Shown here one piece after another: positions 1 to 8,291 of a stretch of DNA of 50,586 nucleotides. The position numbers and the translations under genes were made by a program. Each line of letters opens with the position of its first letter. The stretch's first letter is position 1. The notes beneath the pieces were generated by a model. It was not told the DNA's origin, did no database searches, and saw only the letters and a program-made list of their open reading frames with translations. This DNA is from Modestobacter sp. DSM 44400 (GTDB taxonomy: Bacteria > Actinomycetota > Actinomycetes > Mycobacteriales > Geodermatophilaceae). The stretch is taken from contig NZ_FNOZ01000030.1 in assembly GCF_900107175.1 (NCBI RefSeq), forward strand, positions 1 through 50,586. The letters are read 5' to 3'.

Positions 1-152
1 CGGAGTCGAGCCCCAGGTCAGAATCGACCCAGGGTCCGTGCGCTGCGCACCGGCCCACATCCACCAGGTTGGAGCACGGCTTCGCGATTACAGGGCGTCA
101 ACCACTGGTTCACTCACGTTGCACCTTCTGACCTCGCCCAGCGAGCCCGCAC
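1..152 (-). other. possible 5' part of a group II intron (weak)
   Basis: No protein-coding reading is convincing here. Read on the minus strand, the segment begins at 152 with GTGCG, the usual first bases of bacterial group II introns, and continues with a purine-rich, structured-looking sequence that runs off the window edge. Upstream of 152 lies the broken IS3 fragment. The assignment rests only on the 5' motif and the general look of the sequence. No intron-encoded reverse transcriptase is visible, because it would lie outside the window. It could equally be undefined mobile-element debris. Confidence 0.22.
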
Positions 153-242
153 CGTCTGGCAGTACCGGCGCGACCCGCCTTCGTCGGGGCCGCTTGCCAC
201 CCATCCCGGCGTTCCCCGGAAAGGGCTGCCCCCAGGCTTCGA

Positions 243-614
243 TCAGGCCGCTGCGACGGCCCAACGGAGGTGGTCTCTCACCACCCCTCGATCAACACAG
301 CGCCTCGTGGCGCACAGCTCCGCCGCGAAGAAAGCCGACGCGCTCTTCAAGATCGCGTTGGCTCGGCGGAGCTCCCGCACCTCCCGCTCCAGCTCCGCCA
401 GTCGGGTCGCGTCATCGGTGGTGGTGCCCGGCCGGTGGCCTTCATCGATCTCGGCCTGGGTCACCCAGTTGCGTAGCGTCTCGGGGTTGATTCCCAGCTG
501 CTCGCCGATCCGCTTCAACGCCCCGGTCCGTGTGGCCAGGTCACGCCGGGCGTCCACCGCCAGCCGGATCGCCCGCTCCCGAAGCTCGTCGGGGTACTTC
601 CTCGGTGCCGCCAT
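243..614 (-). pseudogene. IS3-family transposase OrfA, 3' end replaced, OrfB missing
   Basis: The first ~100 residues match the OrfA of IS3-type elements: N-terminal MAAPRKYPDELRERAIRLAV, a helix-turn-helix ending near INPETLRNWV, then a leucine-zipper-like coiled coil (ELEREVRELRRANAIL). OrfA binds the element's ends and normally frameshifts into the DDE OrfB. Here similarity stops at FFAAEL (base 315). The remaining codons look unrelated, and no OrfB follows, so the element cannot transpose by itself. The ATG at 614 is chosen because the family begins at MAAPRK; the longer in-frame start at 629 adds MRMRV, which is not family-like. Terminal repeats could not be located. Confidence 0.8.
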
Positions 615-629
615 GACTCTCATCCTCAC

Positions 630-1223
630 GTGGATTGAAAGCCTCCATCAGACCCGGCACGGGACACTGGCCGGCTGACGAGCCCGAACCGTTGAACGGG
701 CGCCCGGGCTGATGGACTCGCCTCCGCTCCTGGACTCCGTCGGCTGCCGGTCGGCGAGGATTAGCCGCGGAGCAGGGTGCCGAAGGTGTGGTGGGCGGGG
801 GGCCGGTCCTGGCGGTCTGGCCGCGTTGGTCGGTCCACCCAGCGTTGGGTGGCCAGTAGTAGCCGGCTTCCCCCGCCCACGCTCAACTGTGACCCAGGGC
901 ACATTGCTCCGTCAAGGGCACTCCGGCGCGCCGTCGGGCGTCCGCGGGCCCCGGCTGGCACGTCGCCGCGTTGCGGCGCGGCGACTGTCCGTGCTCCGGG
1001 CCAACGCCGGTCAGTCAGCGATAACACCAGTGTGGCGATCAAGACCTGAGGATGTCGCCCCTTGCGGCTGGAATCAGCTACTCGCAGTGATTACCTGACG
1101 GGGGAGGTCGCTGGACCGTGGGCGGATCACGTCCTACCGCGGCCCCTTTCGACACCGCAACGGATGGGTGTCGTGGCTTTCGGCCACCCATGTGTCGACC
1201 CTTGCCCCCCTGCGGAGCTGTTC
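630..1223. other. no recognisable gene; degenerate spacer
   Basis: About 590 bp between the IS3 fragment and the ugd relic. Open frames exist on both strands, but none has a recognisable domain. The arginine/proline/glycine-rich translations look like chance frames in GC-rich DNA. Flanked by two broken genes, this is probably decayed mobile-element or glycan-gene DNA. Confidence 0.4.
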
Positions 1224-1601
1224 ATGAAGATCTCGGTCATCGGTTGTGGCTACCGGGGTGCGGTGTATGCCGCGTCGATGGCTGAGCTCGGGCATGACGT
1301 GGGTGGGCATCGACGTCGATGGAGCGAAGGTCGAGGCGCTGTCGCAGGCGAGGGCGCCGTTCTATGAGCCGGGGGTTCGAGGAGCTGCTGGCGCGGTCGC
1401 TGGCGTCGGACCGGTTGGGCCGAGCGGGCCGACGCCGTCCTGGTGCTCACCGAGTGGAAGCAGTACAAGGAGCTGGACCCGGTCGCCTTCGGCCGGGTCG
1501 TGAAGCAGAAGCGCGTGCTGGACGGTCGCAACGCGCTGGACCGGGACAGCTGGACGGCCGCCGGCTGGTCCTACCGGGCGCTGGGCCGCCGCGCCGGCTG
1601 A
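1224..1601 (+). pseudogene. ugd: UDP-glucose 6-dehydrogenase relic (internal deletion plus frameshifts)
   Basis: An intact enzyme (~440 aa) oxidises UDP-glucose to UDP-glucuronate with NAD. The ATG at 1224 opens a typical N-terminus (MKISVIGCGY, then GAVYAASMAELGHDV), the Rossmann nucleotide-binding start. A frameshift near 1300 moves the continuation (VGIDVDGAKVEALSQ) to another frame. A second shift near 1365 is needed to read FEELLARSLAS. The sequence then jumps directly to the family C-terminus (ADAVLVLTEWKQYKELDP, LDGRNALD) in a third frame, ending at TGA 1599-1601. About 250 central residues, including the catalytic Cys/Lys region, are gone. Clearly non-functional. Confidence 0.85.
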
Positions 1602-1637
1602 CCGCCTGGACCGGGTCGCCAAGAACCGGCGGCCCGG

Positions 1638-2990
1638 TCAGCGTGTGCGGCGCAGCACCTCGCGGGTCAGCTGGCCGACGGCAGTGTGGCCGGTGAGGCC
1701 GAGCGTCAGGTCGAACTCGCCGATCACGTCCTCCACCACCTGCCGCACGCCGGCCTCCCCGGCCAGGCCCAACCCCCACGCGTAGGGCCGGCCCAGCAGC
1801 GCCGCCCGCGCGCCCAGTGCCAACGCAACGAGCACGTCCGCGCCGCTGCGGATCCCGCTGTCGAACAGCACCGGGATCCGGTCCCCGACCGCGTCGACCA
1901 CGTCGGGCAGGGCGTCCAGCGAGGCGATCGACCGGTCCACCTGGCGGCCGCCGTGGGTGCTCACCACCACGCCGTCCACGCCTTCCTCGACCGCTCGCCG
2001 GGCGTCGTCGGGGTGCAGCACGCCCTTGAGGACGACGGGGAGCGTCGTCCGGCTGCGCAGCCAGGCCAGGTCCGCCCAGGTGATCGAGGGCCGGGAGTAG
2101 ATGCCCAGGAACACCTCCACGGCCGCCCGCGGGAGCGGTGAGCGCAGCGCCTCGCGCACCGGCATGCCGGTGGCCGTCGACCAGGCCCGCGCCATCCCCA
2201 CCATCGCCCGGACGGCGGAGACCGTGGGTCGCGGCTGCGGGTCGCGGGGCGGGGCGGCGACCGCCCGCTGCTCGACGAGCCGGCGGAACACCGGGTCGGA
2301 GGTGTACTGGGCGATGCCCTTGCCCAGCGCGAACGGCAGGTGGCCCAGGTCCAGGTCGCGCGGCCGCCAGCCCAGCATCGTGGTGTCCAGGGTGACGACG
2401 ACCGCCTCGCACCCGGCGGCCTCGGCGCGGCCGAGCAGGCTCTCCACCAGCTCGTCGGAGGTCGACCAGTAGAGCTGCATCCAGCGGGGGCTGTCGCCCA
2501 TCGCTCCCGCGGTGATCTCCAGCGGCACCGAGGCCTGGTTGGAGAAGACCATCGGCACACCCACCGCCGCGGCGGCCCGGGCGACGGCGAGGTCCGCCTC
2601 CGGGTGCACCAGCTCCAGCGCCCCGACCGGTCCGAGCAGCACCGGCGCGGGCAGCCGGCGTCCGAACAGCTCGACCGAGGTGTCCCGGCGGCTCACGTCG
2701 CGGAGCACCCGCGGCACCACCGACCAGGCGTCGAAGGCCATCCGGTCGGCACGCTGGGTGGCCTCGTCCCCGGCGCCGCCGGCCACGTAGCCGTAGGCCC
2801 GGGCGTCCAGCCGGCGGCGTGCCTCGCGCGCCAGTGCCCGGTAGACGGTGGGGACCCGGGGGTGGCGGCCGTAGACACCCGCCCGGTACACCGCGTCCTG
2901 CCGCCGCCGCCCCGTCCCCGCCGCTGAGGTCACGTCGACCACCGTAGTGACGGGCGTCTCGCTGCCCGTCCGGGCATCGTGCGACGGCAT
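1638..2990 (-). CDS. FMN-dependent alpha-hydroxy-acid oxidase (lactate 2-monooxygenase-like)
   Basis: Member of the FMN-dependent (S)-2-hydroxy-acid dehydrogenase TIM-barrel family, which oxidises lactate, mandelate or related hydroxy acids. Visible family features: YGYVAGGAGDE near the N-terminus, PVLLGPVGALELVHPEADL, the substrate/FMN strand QLYWSTSDELVESLL, LPVVLKGVLHPDDARRA (FMN-binding Lys), the catalytic-His segment VVSTHGGRQVDRS and the phosphate-binding end LFDSGIRSGADVLVALALGA. The long linker between VVTLDTTMLGWR and TWADLAWL resembles lactate 2-monooxygenases more than glycolate oxidases. The ATG at 2990 directly follows GGGAGG; an in-frame ATG at 3026 and a GTG at 2942 are alternatives. 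Physiological substrate is not determinable from sequence. Confidence 0.88.
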   Translation of the reverse strand: MPSHDARTGSETPVTTVVDVTSAAGTGRRRQDAVYRAGVYGRHPRVPTVYRALAREARRRLDARAYGYVAGGAGDEATQRADRMAFDAWSVVPRVLRDVSRRDTSVELFGRRLPAPVLLGPVGALELVHPEADLAVARAAAAVGVPMVFSNQASVPLEITAGAMGDSPRWMQLYWSTSDELVESLLGRAEAAGCEAVVVTLDTTMLGWRPRDLDLGHLPFALGKGIAQYTSDPVFRRLVEQRAVAAPPRDPQPRPTVSAVRAMVGMARAWSTATGMPVREALRSPLPRAAVEVFLGIYSRPSITWADLAWLRSRTTLPVVLKGVLHPDDARRAVEEGVDGVVVSTHGGRQVDRSIASLDALPDVVDAVGDRIPVLFDSGIRSGADVLVALALGARAALLGRPYAWGLGLAGEAGVRQVVEDVIGEFDLTLGLTGHTAVGQLTREVLRRTR

Positions 2991-3154
2991 CCTCCCGGCG
3001 CGTCGCCCGCGACACGCCCATGACACGCGTGGGGCTGGAGTGACGATCCACGAACTCCCCGGGCCCGCCGCACATGATGGAAGCCGCTCCCGGGCACCAC
3101 ATGGCCGTGTCGGGGGACGTTCGGAACCAAGGCGCGCCAGATCGGGGGAGTGCC

Positions 3155-4165
3155 GTGACGACGACGCTCGCAGCCCGCCCGGTGCCCCTGGTGGTGGCGG
3201 TCGCCGGCGCGCTGCTGATCGCGGGCCTCGTGCTGGCCGCCCCGGCCGCCGCCATCGAGGACCCCGCAGCCCCCACCGCCGCCATCACCCACGGCCCGAG
3301 CTGTGGGCCCGGCGTCGTCCGGGTGCAGGTCACCAACGGCGACGAGGAGCACCGCGTGGCCCTCGTCTTCGGCGGCACCGACGAGCAGGACGCCGCCGTG
3401 CTCGCCCCCGGCCAGCAGGCGGAGTTGCGCAGCACCGACGTCGACTGGGGTATCACCGTCGACGTCTCGGTCACCGTCACGTCCGCCGACGGCGCCACCG
3501 TGGACGAACCGCTGGAGTTCGGCACCTACACCCGGCCCAGCCGCGAGGACTGCGACGCGATCAGCGGCGGCCCCGGCGAGCCGACGGCCCCGGCCGGCGG
3601 CGCCCCGACCACAGCTGCGCCCGCCACCTCCGCGTCGAGCCGGCCCAACCCCGCGTCGGGGGAGCCCCGTGCGACTGGAACGCCGCGGCCGATCCCGCCG
3701 ATCGTGGACGCCGGCGCGCCGGCGGCTCCGACCGGCATGCCGTCCACCGGCGGCGTCACCTCCGGCGGCCGCGCCGCCGATCCGTCGGTCGCGCCCGGCG
3801 GAGCGGTCACCGTGCACGGCACCGGCTTCACGCCGGGCGAGCCGGTGCACGTGTCGGTGCCCGGCGTCGATGACCCGCTGACCACGGTCACCGCGGCCGT
3901 CGACGGCACCGTCGAGGCCGTCGTGCACATCCCGCACGGGACAGACCTGGGCCCGCTGACTCTCCAGCTGGTGGGTCAGGACTCCGCCACGATCGCCGGC
4001 CTGGACCTCCAGGTCGCCGCGCAGCAGGCACCGGTCTCCGCGGCGACGCCCGTCCCCGGGCTCGCCGCGATCAGCGCGCTGCTGATGGTCGGCGGCGCGC
4101 TGGGGCTGTCCGCCGCACGCCGTCCCCGGACCGGCGCTGACGGCGTCGCGGCCCGCCGGCGCTGA
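3155..4165 (+). CDS. secreted, C-terminally membrane-anchored hypothetical protein
   Basis: A 336-residue exported protein of unknown function. The GTG at 3155 is preceded by a GGGGGAG ribosome site. The N-terminus is a signal peptide: hydrophobic core VPLVVAVAGALLIAGLVLAA with an AxA-type cleavage region. A beta-rich segment follows (residues ~45-130, two Cys), then a Pro/Thr/Ala linker, then a PGGAVTVHGTGFTPGEPVHV module (residues ~205-285) like actinobacterial IPT/TIG-type surface repeats. It ends with a transmembrane helix (LAAISALLMVGGALGLSAA) and an Arg-rich tail. There is no LPxTG motif before the helix, so anchoring by the helix itself is more likely than by sortase. The next gene starts 8 bp downstream. 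Confidence 0.75.
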   Translation: MTTTLAARPVPLVVAVAGALLIAGLVLAAPAAAIEDPAAPTAAITHGPSCGPGVVRVQVTNGDEEHRVALVFGGTDEQDAAVLAPGQQAELRSTDVDWGITVDVSVTVTSADGATVDEPLEFGTYTRPSREDCDAISGGPGEPTAPAGGAPTTAAPATSASSRPNPASGEPRATGTPRPIPPIVDAGAPAAPTGMPSTGGVTSGGRAADPSVAPGGAVTVHGTGFTPGEPVHVSVPGVDDPLTTVTAAVDGTVEAVVHIPHGTDLGPLTLQLVGQDSATIAGLDLQVAAQQAPVSAATPVPGLAAISALLMVGGALGLSAARRPRTGADGVAARRR

Positions 4166-4173
4166 CCCCGGCG

Positions 4174-4725
4174 ATGGACCAGGCGCGGCAGGACCCTCCC
4201 CGCGGGGCGGCGCACAGCGCCCCCGATGACGCCCGGCGGGAGGTGGAGCCACCGGCCCGCGGTGTGCCCCGCGACGTCCGGGGGCTGGCGGGGCCCAGCG
4301 CGCCGGAGACCTGGCTCCGCATCGTCCAGGCGCACGACCGGATCACCCGTCGGGTCGACTCGGCGCTGCACCGCCAGCACGGCATCTCGCTGACCGGCTT
4401 CGAGGTGCTCCGGCGGATCGCCGAGTCACGGGCCCAACAGGCCTCGATGAGCGACCTCGCGGAGGCGGTCGGACTGTCCCGGCCGGGGATCACCAGCACC
4501 GTGAACCGGCTGGTCGAGGACGGGCTGGTCAGTCGGGAACGGAACGACGCCGACCGCCGGCTGCTGCACGCGCGGCTGACCCCGGCCGGGCAGGAGCGGG
4601 TGGCCGCAGCCGTCACCACCCACGACGACCTGGTCGCGCACCTCCTCACCCTGCTCGGGGACGACGCCGCGGTGGTCACCGACGCCCTCGCCCGCGTCTC
4701 CGCAGCGGCCCGCCGCAGCCGCTGA
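4174..4725 (+). CDS. MarR-family transcriptional regulator
   Basis: A 183-residue winged-helix regulator. After a ~45-residue charged, probably disordered N-terminal extension, the MarR core runs from TWLRIVQAHDRITRRVDSAL through the recognition region MSDLAEAVGLSRPGITSTVN and the wing RNDADRRLLHARLTPAGQE to a C-terminal dimerisation helix. MarR proteins bind palindromes as dimers and release them on binding a small ligand. It follows the surface-protein gene by 8 bp and precedes the heptose operon by 103 bp. That spacer contains the inverted repeat AACACT-N10-AGTGTT (4775-4796), a plausible but untested binding site. Confidence 0.88.
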   Translation: MDQARQDPPRGAAHSAPDDARREVEPPARGVPRDVRGLAGPSAPETWLRIVQAHDRITRRVDSALHRQHGISLTGFEVLRRIAESRAQQASMSDLAEAVGLSRPGITSTVNRLVEDGLVSRERNDADRRLLHARLTPAGQERVAAAVTTHDDLVAHLLTLLGDDAAVVTDALARVSAAARRSR

Positions 4726-4764
4726 CCGCACGGGCCTGCGCCGTGTCCAGCAGCATCGTCCCTG

Positions 4765-4796
4765 CTGCGAAGACAACACTTCAAGCCCGTAGTGTT
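4765..4796 (+). promoter_or_regulatory. candidate promoter and operator of the heptose operon
   Basis: The only sizeable spacer before the seven-gene operon. TAGTGT at 4790-4795 fits the actinobacterial TAnnnT -10 box, with CTGCGA (4765-4770) as a weak -35 at 19 bp. The -10 overlaps the right arm of the inverted repeat AACACT (4775-4780) / AGTGTT (4791-4796), so a bound protein would block it. Confidence 0.35.
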
Positions 4797-4828
4797 TCGG
4801 TGCGCACGAGCGGGGCACCAGCGGGGGC

Positions 4829-6328
4829 ATGACGGCTGAGCTCGGGCAGTGCACGGTGGTCGTGCCGACCATCGGCCGACCGTCGCTCGACGTGCTCCTC
4901 GAAGCCCTCGCGGTGGCCACCGGCCCCCGTCCGGCCGAGCTCGTGCTGGCCGACGACCGCCCCACCGGCGCCCCGCTGGTCCCTGACCGTCCCGGGCTGC
5001 CCCCGGTCCGCGTCGTCCGCACCGGCGGTGGCGGGCCGGCCCGCGCCCGCAACCTGGGCTGGCGGACCGCGCGCACGGAGTGGATCGCCTTCCTGGACGA
5101 CGACGTCGTCCCCGACCCCGACTGGTACGAGCGGCTGGCCGCGGACCTGGCCGCGCTGCCGGCCGACGCCGCCGGCAGCCAGGGCCGGGTCCGGGTTCCG
5201 CTGCCGGCCGACCGGCGACCCACCGACTGGGAGCGCGGCACCGCGGGCCTGGCCACCAGCAGCTGGATCACCGCCGACCTCACCTACCGCCGGGCCGCGC
5301 TCGCCGCGGTCGGCGGCTTCGACGAGCGGTTCCCGCGCGCCTTCCGCGAGGACTCCGACCTGGCGCTGCGAGTGATGGGCACCGGCGCGCGGCTGACCCG
5401 TGGCCAGCGCTCGATCGCCCACCCGGTGCGCCCCGTCGACCGCTGGGTCAGCGTCCGGGTGCAGGCCGGCAACGCCGACGACGTCCTCATGCGCCGGCTG
5501 CACGGCCCGACCTGGCGGGAGCGGGCCGACGCCGCGGTCGGCCGCCGCCCCCGCCACCTGGCCGTCACAGCCGCCGCAGTGGCCGCCGTCGGCCTCGCCG
5601 CCGCCCGGCGGCCGCGTGCCGCCGCGCTCGCTGCGCTGGCCTGGACCGCCGGGACGGCGGAGTTCGCCTGGGCCCGGATCGCCCCCGGCCCGCGCACCGG
5701 GGACGAAGTGGCCACGATGGCCCTCACGAGTGCCGCGATCCCGCCGCTGGCGACCTGGCACTTCCTGCGCGGCGCCGTCGCGCACCGGCAGGTACCCGCC
5801 TGGCGCGGCCTGCCCGACCTGGTGCTGTTCGACCGCGACGGCACCCTGGTCCACGACGTGCCCTACAACGGCGACCCCGACCTGGTCCGCCCGGTGGACG
5901 GCGCCCGCGCGGCGCTGGCTGCGCTGCGCGCCCGCGGCGTGCGGATCGGCCTGATCACCAATCAGTCCGGCATCGGCCGCGGGCTGCTCACCCGGGCCCA
6001 GGTCGACGCGGTGAACGCGCGCGTCGCCGAGCTGCTCGGTCCCTTCGACACCGTGCAGCTCTGCCCGCACGCGCCCGGTGACGGCTGCGACTGCCGCAAG
6101 CCCGCACCCGGCATGGTGAAGGCCGCCTGCGCCGGGCTGGGCGTCGACCCGGCCCGCTGCGTGGCCATCGGCGACATCGCCGCCGACCTCGGTGCGGCAC
6201 AGGCTGCCGGCGCGGTCGGCATCCTGGTGCCGACGCTGGTGACCCGCCCCGAGGAGGTCACGGCCGCGCGGCACCGGGCCGCGACGCTGCGCGAGGCGGT
6301 CGACGGGGTCCTGGCAGGCGAGTGGTGA
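4829..6328 (+). CDS. GT2 glycosyltransferase fused to GmhB-like HAD phosphatase
   Basis: A 499-residue fusion. Residues ~8-215 are a GT-A family 2 glycosyltransferase: VVVPTIGRPSLDVLL, the ARARNLGWRTA helix, the metal/nucleotide motif FLDDDVVPDPDW, and FDERFPRAFREDSDLALR with the catalytic-region ED. Residues ~240-320 hold hydrophobic, probably membrane-associated helices. Residues ~330-499 are a HAD-IIIA phosphatase like D-glycero-manno-heptose-1,7-bisphosphate phosphatase: DRDGTLVHD, TNQSGIGRG, and the Cys/His zinc loop CPHAPGDGCDCRKPAPGM, followed by GDIAADLGAA. The domain pairing would couple heptose-precursor dephosphorylation to glycan assembly. ATG at 4829 after GCGGGG. First gene of the operon; its TGA overlaps the next start. 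Confidence 0.85.
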   Translation: MTAELGQCTVVVPTIGRPSLDVLLEALAVATGPRPAELVLADDRPTGAPLVPDRPGLPPVRVVRTGGGGPARARNLGWRTARTEWIAFLDDDVVPDPDWYERLAADLAALPADAAGSQGRVRVPLPADRRPTDWERGTAGLATSSWITADLTYRRAALAAVGGFDERFPRAFREDSDLALRVMGTGARLTRGQRSIAHPVRPVDRWVSVRVQAGNADDVLMRRLHGPTWRERADAAVGRRPRHLAVTAAAVAAVGLAAARRPRAAALAALAWTAGTAEFAWARIAPGPRTGDEVATMALTSAAIPPLATWHFLRGAVAHRQVPAWRGLPDLVLFDRDGTLVHDVPYNGDPDLVRPVDGARAALAALRARGVRIGLITNQSGIGRGLLTRAQVDAVNARVAELLGPFDTVQLCPHAPGDGCDCRKPAPGMVKAACAGLGVDPARCVAIGDIAADLGAAQAAGAVGILVPTLVTRPEEVTAARHRAATLREAVDGVLAGEW

Positions 6329-7329
6329 GCGCCGGCACCGTCCTGGTCGCGCGGCTGGACAATGCCGGCGACGTGCTGCTGCAGGGTCCGTTGGTCCGCG
6401 CCGTCGCCGCGGGTGCGGACCGGGTGGTGTTCCTCGCCGGTCCCCGCGGTGCCGACGCCGCCCGGCTGCTCCCCGGCGTCGACGCGGTGCTGACCTGGCA
6501 CTGCCCGTGGATCGACGCCACCCCCGCGCCGGTCGACCCGGCCGACATCGCCGCCCTCACCGACCGGGTCCACGCGCTCGGCGTCGACGAGGCGGTCGTG
6601 TCCACCTCCTTCCACCAGTCGCCGCTGCCGCTGGCTCTGGTGCTGCGCACGGCAGGCGTGCGACGCATCTCGGCGGTCAGCGTCGACTACCCCGGCTCCC
6701 TGCTCGACGTCCGGCACGCGGTGGACGACGACGTTCCCGAGCCGGAGCGGGCGCTGTCGCTGGCCCGGGCCGCCGGGTTCGAGCTGCCCGACGGGGACGA
6801 CGGGCGGCTCGCCGTCCGCCGGCCGCTGGCCGCCGTCGACCAGGCCGGGCCCTACGTCGTGCTGCACCCCGGCGCCTCGGTGCCGGCCCGTGCCTGGCCG
6901 GCGGAGAACTGTGCGGCTGCCGTCGAGGCGCTGGCCGACGCCGGCTGGCGGGTGCTGGTCACCGGCGGGCCGGGGGAGCGAGAACTCACCGCCGCCGTCG
7001 CCGGTACCCGCGGCGTCGACCTGGGCGGGGACACCAGCCTGGCCGGGATGGCCGCGCTGCTCGACGGCGCCGCCGCCGTGGTGGTCGGCAACACCGGTCC
7101 GGCGCACCTGGCCGCCGCCGTCGGTACCCCCGTCGTGTCGCTGTTCTCCCCGGTCGTGCCCGCGGTCCGGTGGGCGCCCTACGGCGTCCCGACCGTGCTG
7201 CTCGGCGACCAGTCCGCCCCCTGCCGGAACACCCGGGCGCGCGAGTGCCCGGTCCCGGGCCACCCCTGCCTGACCTCGGTGAGCCCAGCCGACGTCGTGG
7301 CCGCCGTCGAGAAGTTGGTGAGCGTGTGA
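6325..7329 (+). CDS. GT9 heptosyltransferase-like glycosyltransferase (first copy)
   Basis: A 334-residue GT-B enzyme of family 9, the ADP-heptose:LPS heptosyltransferase family. The N-terminus carries the family signature LVARLDNAGDVLLQGPLVRA (compare RxxxxGDxL). The C-terminal nucleotide-sugar domain shows VLHPGASVPARAWPAENCAA, VLVTGGPGERELTAAVAG and the acceptor-side motif VVGNTGPAHLAAAVGTPVVSLF. In Gram-negatives such enzymes add heptose to the LPS core; here the acceptor is unknown. The GTG at 6325 gives the 4-nt GTGA overlap seen throughout the operon; the GTG at 6322 is one codon longer. Confidence 0.86.
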   Translation: MSAGTVLVARLDNAGDVLLQGPLVRAVAAGADRVVFLAGPRGADAARLLPGVDAVLTWHCPWIDATPAPVDPADIAALTDRVHALGVDEAVVSTSFHQSPLPLALVLRTAGVRRISAVSVDYPGSLLDVRHAVDDDVPEPERALSLARAAGFELPDGDDGRLAVRRPLAAVDQAGPYVVLHPGASVPARAWPAENCAAAVEALADAGWRVLVTGGPGERELTAAVAGTRGVDLGGDTSLAGMAALLDGAAAVVVGNTGPAHLAAAVGTPVVSLFSPVVPAVRWAPYGVPTVLLGDQSAPCRNTRARECPVPGHPCLTSVSPADVVAAVEKLVSV

Positions 7330-8291
7330 AGGTCCTGCTCTGGCACGTGCACGGCTCCTGGACGACGGCGTTCGTCCAGGGCCGCCACGAGTACCTACTC
7401 CCGGTCACCCCCGACCGCGGACCCGATGGGCTCGGCCGCGCCCGCACCTGGGACTGGCCGGCGAGCGTCCGCGACGTGCCGGCCGACCGGCTGCGCGCCG
7501 AGGACGTCGACGTCGTCGTCCTGCAGCGGATGCGCGACCTGGAGCTCGTGCGCGAGTGGCTGGGCCGCGAACCGGGCCGGGACCTGCCCGCGGTCTTCCT
7601 GGAGCACAACGCGCCGGACGGGGCCGTTCCCGCCACCCGCCACCCGCTGGCCGATCAACGTGACATCCCGATCGCCCACGTCACGCATTTCAACCAGCTG
7701 TTCTACGACAACGGCTCCGCCCCGACCACGGTCATCGAGCACGGCATCGTCGACCCCGGCGAGCGCTACACCGGCGAGCTGGCCCGGGCCGCCGTGGTGG
7801 TCAACGAGCCGGTCCGCCGGGGCCGCACCACCGGCGGCGACCTGTTGCCCGGGTTGGCCGCCGCCGCGCCGGTCGACGTCTTCGGCATGGGCCTGACCGG
7901 CCTGCACGAGCGCTACGGCCTCGACCCGTCCCGGGTGGCGCTGCACGACGACCCGCCGCAGGCGGCCATGCACGCCGAGCTGGCCCGCCGCCGGGTCTAC
8001 GTCCACCCGGTGCGCTGGACCTCCCTGGGGCTGTCGCTGCTGGAGGCCATGCACCTGGGCATGCCGGTGGTCGCGCTCGCCACCACCGAGGCGGTGGAGG
8101 CCGTCCCGGCCGAGGCGGGGGTGCTGTCCACCCGCCCGGACCGGCTGTGGGCCGCCGTCCGCGAGTACCTGCACGACGAGGACGCCGCGCGGCTGGCCGG
8201 CAAGGCCGCCCGCGCCGCGGCGCTGGACCGCTACGGCCTGGCCCGTTTTCTCGCCGACTGGGACGAGTTGCTGCGTGAGGTGACCCGATGA
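7326..8291 (+). CDS. glycosyltransferase, GT-B fold (family 1/4-like)
   Basis: A 321-residue putative glycosyltransferase. The GTG at 7326 lies in a GTGA overlap with the preceding stop. The N-terminal half is divergent (VKVLLWHVHGSWTTAFVQGRHEY, a family-typical opening for actinobacterial glycosyltransferases). The C-terminal half has the recognisable donor-site region VYVHPVRWTSLGLSLLEAMH followed by GMPVVALATTEAVEAVP, equivalent to the ExE/LLEAMA region of GT4 enzymes. Donor and acceptor cannot be predicted. Its place between two clear glycosyltransferases and the heptose genes supports a role in the same glycan. Confidence 0.78.
   Translation: MKVLLWHVHGSWTTAFVQGRHEYLLPVTPDRGPDGLGRARTWDWPASVRDVPADRLRAEDVDVVVLQRMRDLELVREWLGREPGRDLPAVFLEHNAPDGAVPATRHPLADQRDIPIAHVTHFNQLFYDNGSAPTTVIEHGIVDPGERYTGELARAAVVVNEPVRRGRTTGGDLLPGLAAAAPVDVFGMGLTGLHERYGLDPSRVALHDDPPQAAMHAELARRRVYVHPVRWTSLGLSLLEAMHLGMPVVALATTEAVEAVPAEAGVLSTRPDRLWAAVREYLHDEDAARLAGKAARAAALDRYGLARFLADWDELLREVTR

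Noticed and set aside
761-1042. 93-codon minus-strand frame as a transposase remnant
   Set aside because: No DDE or HTH motif could be identified; composition alone is not evidence.
1447-3525. 692-codon minus-strand frame overlapping the hydroxy-acid oxidase gene
   Set aside because: Runs in a different frame from the oxidase, whose FMN-binding and catalytic segments are all in the 1638-2990 frame.
6507-8291. 594-residue protein starting inside the first GT9 gene
   Set aside because: The first ~270 residues are out-of-frame GT9 sequence, Arg/Pro-rich and without homology; the glycosyltransferase begins at the GTGA junction (7326).
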